Positions 57,374-64,000 of a DNA stretch of 64,000 nt are shown here, one piece after another. The first letter of the stretch is position 1, and every line of letters begins with the position of its first letter. The notes under the pieces are model-generated. The model did no database searches. It worked only from the letters and a program-made list of their open reading frames with translations, and had not been told where the DNA came from. A program made the translations under genes and the position numbers. This DNA is from Marinarcus sediminis (GTDB taxonomy: Bacteria; Campylobacterota; Campylobacteria; Campylobacterales; Arcobacteraceae): NCBI RefSeq assembly GCF_048571275.1, contig NZ_CP182357.1, forward strand, positions 868,001 to 932,000, given 5' to 3'.

Positions 57374-60300
57374 AACAGATATACCCCATCTATAGTTTTA
57401 ATTAACTCTTCAACTTTTGAAGTTACTTTAAATCCTGTTTCCAATTCTATGTCTCCCAGTTTTGATTTTACGGTAATATGTAAGGCTCTTTTTCCTTGAT
57501 TGTGCGCTATGACTTCAAACAAGTCATACATGATTTGTTCATCATTCCTGTAATTGACCGCAATATGTAATGCAGGCTCTTCTTTGGGAGCATGTTTGGT
57601 TTTTAGTTTCTCTTTTCGTGCCTCTTTTAAGGTCTCAATTTTACGTAAATTGATTTTCGTAAATTGTTCATCTTTGGTAATTCTGACTTTAAAAGCAATG
57701 GGTTCATTCAAATCAAAATCAGCTCTTAACTCTTTGAGTCTGTCTTCAAACATCATCAATTCAATATTCCCATGTAAATCCATGATGTTGACGATACCAA
57801 ATTTATTCCCTTTTTTTGACATCTTTTCTGTAATGGTTTCAACTCTTCCAATAAAAAGAGCTTCACTGCCATCGGCTATTTCATCAAGTTGAGAACTGAG
57901 TGTGTAGTTAATGCCTTCTAACTGATCTCTGTATTCATCCAAAGGGTGCCCAGAGACATAAAATCCCAAAGAGGCTTTTTCAAATTCAAGAAGTTCTTTG
58001 GGTGAATATTCTGGTAAATGTTCAAGTGAAACATCAACTTTGGTTAACTCTTCACTGTCTCCAAATAATGAACCTGTTGCCATTTTTTTAGCAAGTGCAG
58101 CTTTTGCAACGGTTTCACCAATAAGTTCAATTTGTTCTAACAAGGCTCTTCTTGAGTAACCAAAAGAGTCGAATGCACCTGCTTTTGCCAAAGATTCTAT
58201 GACTCTTTTGTTGACTTTACTTCCATCAATCCGAGAGATAAAATCCCCCAAATCTTGAAAAATTCCCCCCTCATTTCTCGCTTTTAAAATGGAGTTAATC
58301 GCAACATCTCCTGCCCCTTTAATGGCGCCCATTCCAAACATAACGACCTCTTTGCCCTCTATTTTTGCTGCAGAGAAAACCAAATCCGATTTATTAATAT
58401 CAGGGGGAAAGAGGTCAAGCCCCAATCGTTTTACTTCATCTACGTATTTAACAACTTTATCGGTATTGTCTTTTTCCAAAGTCAGCAGTGCTGCCATAAA
58501 CTCCGTAGGATGATATTTCTTTAAATAAGAGGTGTAAAAAGTTACTAAGGCATATGCCGCTGAGTGTGATTTATTAAATCCATACCCCGCAAACTTTACA
58601 ATCAAATCAAAGAGCTCTTCACAATGCTCTTTTTGATACCCTTTTTTAACACCTCCAAGGGCAAACTCATCTTTAAGTTTGTCCATCTCTTCTTTGATCT
58701 TTTTTCCCATGGCTCGTCGAACTAAATCCGCACCACCCAGACTAAATCCACCAATGGTTTGCACAATTTGCATAACTTGTTCTTGATAAACAATAACCCC
58801 ATAAGTAGGCTCTAAGATAGGTTTTAAAGGGGCTTCAAACTCATCATAAAAGTAATCAATTTTAGCTCGACCATGTTTTCTGTTGATAAAGTCATCAAGC
58901 ATTCCTGATTCCATTGGACCAGGTCTGTAAAGTGCTAAAACCGCAATGATGTCTTCAAAGTTAGAGGGCTTTAATCGTTTGTTCAAATCTTGCATACCAT
59001 CGGACTCTATTTGAAACAATCCAATCGTATTTCCTGTTTGAATGAGATCGTAAACTCCTTTGTCATTCACATCGGTGCGAATAAAGTCAATACGTTTTCC
59101 ATGCCGTCTTTCAATAAGTTTATTGGCCTCTTCAATGACCGTTAGTGTCTTAAGACCTAAGAAGTCAAATTTGATTAAATCGACATCTTCAACATATTTT
59201 CCATTGTATTGTGTTGCAAGGGTATCCATTCCACTGGGTTTAAACAAAGGAGTTTTATTCCACAAGGGTTCATTGGAAATTACCACACCCGCTGCATGGG
59301 TTCCTGCATTTCTGTTTAAGCCTTCTAAGGCAAGGGCAAATTCCCAAACTCGTGCAGCTTGTGGGTCAGAGTCACAGAGTTCTTTGATTTTTGACTCTTT
59401 TTCATAAGAGTTTTTTAAATCAATTCCCAATTCATCGGGAATAAGTTTTGCCATCGCATCGGCTTTGGCATAAGGCATATCCAAAACACGGGCAACATCA
59501 CGAATAACCCCTTTGGCTAAGAGTTTACCAAAAGTGATGATTTGAGCAACGTTGGCACGCCCATATTGCTCCACAACGTAGTCAATAATCTCTTGACGTC
59601 TTGCTTGGCAAAAGTCCATATCGATATCGGGCATTGATACCCGCTCTGGATTTAAAAATCGCTCAAAAAGCAAACCATAGGGCATCGGGTCAATATCGGT
59701 AATCATGAGAGAATATGCCACCAAACTTCCTGCAGCAGAACCACGACCTGGACCTACGGGAATACCCATACGTTTTGCCACAATAACGAAGTCCCAAACA
59801 ATAAGCATATAACCTGGGAATTTCATGTTATTGATAATATCAATTTCTACTTGGAGTCTTTCTTTATACTCTTGATGTTTTGAAGAATCCACAATTTTAA
59901 GACGCTCTTCTAAGCCTTTCCAACACTCATGAACAAAAAGAATTTTGTCATTTTCAAGCGAATATTCTTGATTGGGTTCTGGCAAAACCAGATTTGCCTC
60001 TTTGGATTTTTCTCGGGTAAATTTAAAGTTTGGAGGAGTTGGATTTCCCAGCTTAATTTCTAAATTACATTTGTCAACAATCTCTTGTGTGGCTTCGATG
60101 GCTTCTGGAATATCGGCGTAAAGTTTCGCAATTTGTTCAGGCGATTTCAAATAAAACTCATGCACACTGTGTCTTAGTCTGTTTGGATCGTCATAGAGTT
60201 TATTCATAGCAATACACATAAACGCTTCATGCGCTTCGGCATCTTTTTGTTTTAAGTAGTGGGTATCATTGGTTGCAACCACTTTGATGCCAGTCTCATG

Positions 60301-60912
60301 TGAAATTTTCAGAATTAAATCATCGATAAAATATTGGTCACTGATTCCATGGCGCATGATTTCAAGATAAAAATCATCACCAAAAATTTCTCGATATTCT
60401 AAAGCAATCTCTTTGGCACGTTCATACCCTTTGGCACCATTTTTAACATTTCTTTCACTTTGAGTATTTAAATGCCAGTTAATTTCACCTTGAAGGCAAG
60501 CAGCTGAGCAGACCAATCCTTCCGCGTTATCTTTTAAAAGTTGTTTATTGATTCTTGGGTAGTAGTAAAATCCATGCATATATGCTTGACTGGATAAAAA
60601 CATTAAATTTTTATACCCTACTTCATTTTTGGCATATAAACATAAGTGAAATCGTTGTTTGGTTGATTTATCATCAAGGTCTGCACTGTTATGGATATAT
60701 GCTTCCATACCAATGATGGGTTTAATGCCCTCTTTTCGCATGGTGTTATAGAAATCAATCGTACCAAACATATTTCCATGGTCGGTCATGGCAACACTGG
60801 TCATCCCCAGCTCTTTAACTTGTTTGGCTAAAAGTTTGATTTTATTCGCACCGTCAAGCAGTGAATATTCTGTATGTAAATGTAAGTGAGTAAATTGAGG
60901 TATTTGAGACAT
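57370..60912 (-). CDS. dnaE: DNA polymerase III alpha subunit
   Basis: A 1,180-residue C-family replicative polymerase. The PHP domain starts with HLHTEYSLLDG (about 10-20); GPGRGSAAGSLVAYSLMITDIDP and MPDIDMDFCQARR give the palm with catalytic Asp residues; NRNAGTHAAGVV, the helix-hairpin-helix region and an OB-fold near 1010-1080 complete the domain order. Full length. It is the first gene of a dnaE-surE-hypothetical operon. Confidence 0.97.
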   Translation of the reverse strand: MSQIPQFTHLHLHTEYSLLDGANKIKLLAKQVKELGMTSVAMTDHGNMFGTIDFYNTMRKEGIKPIIGMEAYIHNSADLDDKSTKQRFHLCLYAKNEVGYKNLMFLSSQAYMHGFYYYPRINKQLLKDNAEGLVCSAACLQGEINWHLNTQSERNVKNGAKGYERAKEIALEYREIFGDDFYLEIMRHGISDQYFIDDLILKISHETGIKVVATNDTHYLKQKDAEAHEAFMCIAMNKLYDDPNRLRHSVHEFYLKSPEQIAKLYADIPEAIEATQEIVDKCNLEIKLGNPTPPNFKFTREKSKEANLVLPEPNQEYSLENDKILFVHECWKGLEERLKIVDSSKHQEYKERLQVEIDIINNMKFPGYMLIVWDFVIVAKRMGIPVGPGRGSAAGSLVAYSLMITDIDPMPYGLLFERFLNPERVSMPDIDMDFCQARRQEIIDYVVEQYGRANVAQIITFGKLLAKGVIRDVARVLDMPYAKADAMAKLIPDELGIDLKNSYEKESKIKELCDSDPQAARVWEFALALEGLNRNAGTHAAGVVISNEPLWNKTPLFKPSGMDTLATQYNGKYVEDVDLIKFDFLGLKTLTVIEEANKLIERRHGKRIDFIRTDVNDKGVYDLIQTGNTIGLFQIESDGMQDLNKRLKPSNFEDIIAVLALYRPGPMESGMLDDFINRKHGRAKIDYFYDEFEAPLKPILEPTYGVIVYQEQVMQIVQTIGGFSLGGADLVRRAMGKKIKEEMDKLKDEFALGGVKKGYQKEHCEELFDLIVKFAGYGFNKSHSAAYALVTFYTSYLKKYHPTEFMAALLTLEKDNTDKVVKYVDEVKRLGLDLFPPDINKSDLVFSAAKIEGKEVVMFGMGAIKGAGDVAINSILKARNEGGIFQDLGDFISRIDGSKVNKRVIESLAKAGAFDSFGYSRRALLEQIELIGETVAKAALAKKMATGSLFGDSEELTKVDVSLEHLPEYSPKELLEFEKASLGFYVSGHPLDEYRDQLEGINYTLSSQLDEIADGSEALFIGRVETITEKMSKKGNKFGIVNIMDLHGNIELMMFEDRLKELRADFDLNEPIAFKVRITKDEQFTKINLRKIETLKEARKEKLKTKHAPKEEPALHIAVNYRNDEQIMYDLFEVIAHNQGKRALHITVKSKLGDIELETGFKVTSKVEELIKTIDGVYLL

Positions 60913-60956
60913 TATAATAATACTTTCTTGATTTTTTAATAGTTGATACTATTATA

Positions 60957-61712
60957 CTATAGAGTCTTTGAAAATACCTTACTTGTTTCTTCATACCCCA
61001 ATAAGAAAGCTTTTCTTAAATCTTTGAAGCCAAAGAGAGAAAGGGGTGTTAATTGTTCACTGGTGATATTAAATTGCACATGTTTTATGGACGCTTCAAA
61101 GGTGTTATACCATGACAGATAAAGCATCCTTTTGAGATTCTCTTTTAAAGAAGAGGGATTGAATGGTGTATAAGGAAAGTGATTAATAGCAATTATTGGA
61201 AGGGCACTGTTTGTCAAAACACTCAAGGGTAAATTCTCTTTTACTCCTCCATCAACCAAAAAATAATCTTGGTATGAAATGGGTTTAAACATGGGATATA
61301 AAGCACAAGAAGCCACCACAATTGTAATGGCATCGCCTTGAGTAAAAGAGATTAAACGACCACTTTTTATATCTACTGCTGAAACAATCACTTTTTTTGG
61401 AAAATCTTCCAGCTTTTCTATGGGAATGATTTTTTTTAATAACCCCGCATTTTGGTCAATTTTGAAAAGTGAACCATTCAAACAATTAAATTGAATGACT
61501 TTTCTAAACTCTTTGGAACAAAAAATTTCTAAAAGTTCTTTTGGTTTGACTCCACACGCATAACTTGAAGCAATCACTGCTCCAATGGATGTTCCAGAAA
61601 AAAGTTCTATTTCAATGCCTGATTCATCAAAATAGTGTAAACAACCCAATGCAAAAGCACCTCTTGCTGCCCCTCCGCTGATGGCTAACGCATATTTCAC
61701 TGTTCTAGCCAT
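60957..61712 (-). CDS. Patatin-like phospholipase (RssA type)
   Basis: A 251-residue serine lipase-fold protein. The oxyanion loop GGAARGAFALG (about 14-24), nucleophile Ser in GTSIG, and Asp in VDGGVKENLP form the Ser-Asp dyad. Cytoplasmic by sequence (no signal). Substrates are probably lipids; none is proven for this group. It overlaps the LpxH-like gene by 16 nt, so the two are coupled. Confidence 0.88.
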   Translation of the reverse strand: MARTVKYALAISGGAARGAFALGCLHYFDESGIEIELFSGTSIGAVIASSYACGVKPKELLEIFCSKEFRKVIQFNCLNGSLFKIDQNAGLLKKIIPIEKLEDFPKKVIVSAVDIKSGRLISFTQGDAITIVVASCALYPMFKPISYQDYFLVDGGVKENLPLSVLTNSALPIIAINHFPYTPFNPSSLKENLKRMLYLSWYNTFEASIKHVQFNITSEQLTPLSLFGFKDLRKAFLLGYEETSKVFSKTL

Positions 61713-62443
61713 GTAACAATTTGGAATTCACCCTCAAAGGTTTCTACAATGGCACTGCAGGACTCTACCCAATCACCACAATTGATATACTCAATCGTAC
61801 CAATCGGACGTATTTCAGCTTTATGAATGTGCCCACAAATAACGCCATCGTAACCTTTATGTAAAGTATGCGATGCTAAAGTTGCTTCAAAATCAGTAAT
61901 AAATGAGACCGAACTTTTGACATTGTCTTTGACATATTTTGAAAGAGACCAATATTTTTTGATGCCAATGAGGTTTCTAAAATAGTTGATGGTATTATTC
62001 AGGTGTAACAACAAATCATATCCATAGTCTCCCAATACTGCCAACCATTTTTTAGTCATGGTGATGGAATCAAAAAAATCTCCATGGGTGACATAATATT
62101 TTTTGCCTTTAACTCCTGTATATTCCATCTCATTTTTTATCTCTAAAGAGTCACCCAATAAAAGGGGTACAAAGGGTCTTAAAAATTCATCATGATTGCC
62201 AAGAATAAAGGTTACATTGGTTCCTTTGCGGGCTTTTTTTAAGATTTTTTGTATGACATCAGAGTGGGATTGAAGCCAAACAAATTTTCGTTTAATCGCC
62301 CAACCATCTATGATATCTCCTACAAGAATAAGATTTTCACTCTCATTGTGTTTAAAAAAATCAATCAAATGGTCTGCTTTTGAGAACCGTGTCCCAAGAT
62401 GTAAATCGGATATAAATATTGTTCTATATTTCATGCCCAACAT
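61697..62443 (-). CDS. LpxH-like UDP-2,3-diacylglucosamine pyrophosphatase family protein
   Basis: A 248-residue calcineurin-fold phosphatase. FISDLHLGTR, GDIIDGW, LGNHDEF, THGDFFD and CGHIHKAEIRP make the two-metal site. The order fits the LpxH/YbbF group that releases lipid X in lipid A synthesis, though long-form members of this subgroup also act elsewhere. The start may be the second ATG at 62434 (MKYRTIF). A second phosphoesterase of a different type lies at 8.2 kb. Confidence 0.82.
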   Translation of the reverse strand: MLGMKYRTIFISDLHLGTRFSKADHLIDFFKHNESENLILVGDIIDGWAIKRKFVWLQSHSDVIQKILKKARKGTNVTFILGNHDEFLRPFVPLLLGDSLEIKNEMEYTGVKGKKYYVTHGDFFDSITMTKKWLAVLGDYGYDLLLHLNNTINYFRNLIGIKKYWSLSKYVKDNVKSSVSFITDFEATLASHTLHKGYDGVICGHIHKAEIRPIGTIEYINCGDWVESCSAIVETFEGEFQIVTWLEQ

Positions 62444-62534
62444 TGTATAGAGTAATGATTACAAGATGGCTTCAATGAGAGTTAGGTGAACAGGGAAAGT
62501 AAGCTAAAAAGTGATTGAATTTTGACTTAAAACA

Positions 62535-62569
62535 GCTAATTTCTTAGGAAATATCCTAAGAAATTTAGC
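62535..62569 (-). terminator. Terminator hairpin of the DJ-1 gene
   Basis: GCTAATTTCTTAGGA and TCCTAAGAAATTTAGC pair over a 4-nt loop with a single bulge, and include the DJ-1 stop codon. On the minus strand it is followed by TGTTTTAAG, a weak T run. Confidence 0.65.
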
Positions 62570-63119
62570 AGAACTCTACAAGCAGACCTTTTCTGACCTC
62601 TTCAAACTTTTTTTCGCCGGCTAAAATTTTTACAATTTCAAGTGCAAAACACATTGCGGTTCCTGGACCTCTTGAGGTAATGACATTGTCATCAACAACG
62701 ATTGCTCTTACGGGATGATACCCCTCTTTTCGTATTTTATTTTCGTAACTTGGATAACAGGTATACTCTTTGTTTAACACACCCGCTTTATGCAAAGCAT
62801 ATGGTGCTGCACAGATGGCGCCAATGAGTTTGTCTTTTTTCTTGAACTCTTTTAAAAGAGCTTGAATACTCTTATTTGATGCTAAGTTTTCAGTCCCTTT
62901 GGCTCCACCTGGAAGAACAATCATCTCATATTTGGTGGACACAAGAGCATCAATAGTCATATCGGCTTTAAGGGTGATGTTATGTGCCCCTAAAACGTCT
63001 AAATTTTCATCCAAAGAGCAAACGGCAACGTCAATGCCTGCTCGTCTGCTTACATCTATAATGGTAATTGCTTCGATCTCTTCAAATCCAGCTGCCAGTG
63101 GTACGATTATTTTTGCCAA
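62565..63119 (-). CDS. DJ-1/YajL/PfpI-family protein
   Basis: A 184-residue single-domain protein of the DJ-1 superfamily. AAGFEEIEAITIIDVSRRAG with the conserved Glu, VLPGGAKGTENL, and the nucleophilic Cys in GAICAAPYALHKAG (about residue 104) are diagnostic of the YajL branch, reported as a chaperone and protein/glyoxal deglycase in oxidative stress (the latter disputed). Monocistronic. Confidence 0.9.
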   Translation of the reverse strand: MAKIIVPLAAGFEEIEAITIIDVSRRAGIDVAVCSLDENLDVLGAHNITLKADMTIDALVSTKYEMIVLPGGAKGTENLASNKSIQALLKEFKKKDKLIGAICAAPYALHKAGVLNKEYTCYPSYENKIRKEGYHPVRAIVVDDNVITSRGPGTAMCFALEIVKILAGEKKFEEVRKGLLVEFC

Positions 63120-63398
63120 TATTTATCCTTTTATGAACGGTTATTGTATCAAAAGTCAATATAAAAAAATAGCTTTATTTTTACATATTGACTTTTATCT
63201 AAGGATTTTTTAAATATGAGATATCCTTTGTTGTTTTTTGACACAGATTTTGAAAAAAGAAGTGACAAATAAGCAACCAGAATGCCATAAAGAAGAAGTG
63301 AGTAAAAAGCTTGCTATAAGGATAGCTTGCGCACTCTTTTCAAGAGTTTATAAGCTAATATTAAATAAAATCAAGTAATTTTGTAAAAGGGGAATTAA
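63120..63398. other. Intergenic region before the FlgO-family gene
   Basis: No coding frame is seen. There are two weak dyads: AAGGAT/ATCCTT (about 63201-63228) and a GCTAT-AAGG-ATAGC hairpin near 63315. The promoters of the DJ-1 gene (minus) and the FlgO gene (plus) should lie here but no clear boxes stand out. Confidence 0.35.
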
Positions 63399-64000
63399 AT
63401 GCTTAAATTAATTAAAAACTCTTGCTTGGTTTTGGCTTCAGCGGGACTTCTTTTGTCTTTAAATGCAGAGTCTGTGCAAACGAAAGAGATGCCAGTAATG
63501 GATCAGCCAAAAAAAGTTGAAGTACAACCAATGGCAGTTCAAGAGATTGAACTCAAAGAAGAGGTTTTAAAACCTGTAAAAATTGATCCTTCAAGAGATC
63601 CAATTGCTGAACGAGAAAACAATAAACTCGAAGCAGCGAAACAACGATTAGAAGTTGCAGCAAATGTTGAAAGAATTGTAACCAATCAAGACTCCTTGGA
63701 AGGTACGATTGCCAGCTTAGCAACACAAATGATGCAAAACAAAAAAATGCAATCAAGTAAATCGGTTTTAATCACGTCTTTTGTTCGACTTGATAATTTG
63801 AAAGAGACATCTGAGTTTGGAAGAATTGTAAGTGAAAGTTTAATTAACGAACTTTCAAACAGAGGTTTTAACGTCATTGAGTTTCGAGGTCAATTGGGTG
63901 TTTCTGTCAATGAAAAAGGTGAATATTTCATCACAAGAGATACAAATAAAATGAAAAACAGCATCGAGAATACGTATGTTGTTGTGGGAACATACTCAAG
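63399..64000 (+). CDS. FlgO-family outer-membrane protein, N-terminal part
   Basis: The first 200 residues of a protein that continues past the window. The ATG at 63399 has AAGGGG 6 nt before it. A signal peptide (about 1-24, ending in LNA) is followed by a charged linker and a domain with SLATQMMQNKKMQSSKSVLITSF, FGRIVSESLINELSNRGF and VVVGTYS, which fits the FlgO family, flagellum-associated outer-membrane proteins of Vibrio and relatives. The role here is inferred from family only. Confidence 0.8.
   Translation, partial: MLKLIKNSCLVLASAGLLLSLNAESVQTKEMPVMDQPKKVEVQPMAVQEIELKEEVLKPVKIDPSRDPIAERENNKLEAAKQRLEVAANVERIVTNQDSLEGTIASLATQMMQNKKMQSSKSVLITSFVRLDNLKETSEFGRIVSESLINELSNRGFNVIEFRGQLGVSVNEKGEYFITRDTNKMKNSIENTYVVVGTYS

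Noticed and set aside
63300..63350. Small RNA or terminator around the GCTAT-AAGG-ATAGC hairpin
   Set aside because: The stem is only 5 bp, no promoter is visible and no plus-strand gene ends before it.

Overview
The window is about 30-35% G+C and reads as chromosome of a marine or salt-tolerant member of the Campylobacterota (Epsilonproteobacteria), most likely Arcobacteraceae. This rests on the rRNA operon type and on genes typical of the group: a pgp1/csd4 murein carboxypeptidase, an HsrA-like orphan regulator, a FlgO-family protein, and many sensor kinases and chemoreceptors. Identification is by protein and motif recognition only; no database search was possible.

Layout. 1-1.2 kb: the end of typA, then an hsp20 under a CIRCE/HrcA operator. 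1.2-5.0 kb (minus): a potassium operon in which a shortened KdpD-like kinase and KdpE are fused in context to ktrB-ktrA, preceded by a 26-codon hydrophobic mini-ORF. 5.2-12 kb: a periplasmic binding protein/sensor kinase pair, a membrane metallophosphoesterase and a CZB-type chemoreceptor. 12-20.8 kb (minus): a nine-gene assimilatory sulfate-reduction and cysteine/homocysteine operon (metY, Rrf2 regulator, cysK, DUF2061, cysH, cysD, cysN, sulfite reductase, class-V PLP enzyme). CysH looks like an APS reductase and there is no cysC, so the route would run sulfate to APS to sulfite to sulfide to cysteine or homocysteine.

21-25.9 kb is the most accessory-looking part. It holds a cupin, an HI0933-type flavoprotein with odd codon usage, a 144-nt palindromic element, an FRG-domain protein with eight nearly identical 135-nt TPR repeats, a Phd/RelE toxin-antitoxin pair and a small coding remnant. 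Two TPR repeats lack one base, and each loss creates a dnaX-like A AAA AAG heptamer 10 nt after an AAGGAG. A -1 shift at both would restore one 709-residue protein, so either programmed recoding or spread of a deletion through the array is possible.

25.9-34.5 kb holds housekeeping and transport genes (kinase, cytochrome c, MarR/Bcr exporter pair, gph, MFS, ychJ, yaaA, MerR). 34.6-39.5 kb is an ectoine operon, ectA-ectB-ectC, an HsrA-like OmpR-family regulator, the ectoine-linked aspartokinase and a FliL-like gene, behind a striking double-palindrome operator. 39.5-46.1 kb holds transporters, pyrE, frr, a deacetylase, secG, a BioC-like methyltransferase, thiD2-like and a BI-1 family protein.

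46.4-51.9 kb is a complete rRNA operon (16S, tRNA-Ile, tRNA-Ala, 23S, 5S) with a consensus promoter and a terminator. 52-64 kb holds a diguanylate cyclase, rpsU, moaC, a murein peptidase pair (M15 plus Pgp1/Csd4), surE, dnaE, a patatin, an LpxH-like phosphatase, a DJ-1 protein and the start of a FlgO-family gene running off the right edge.
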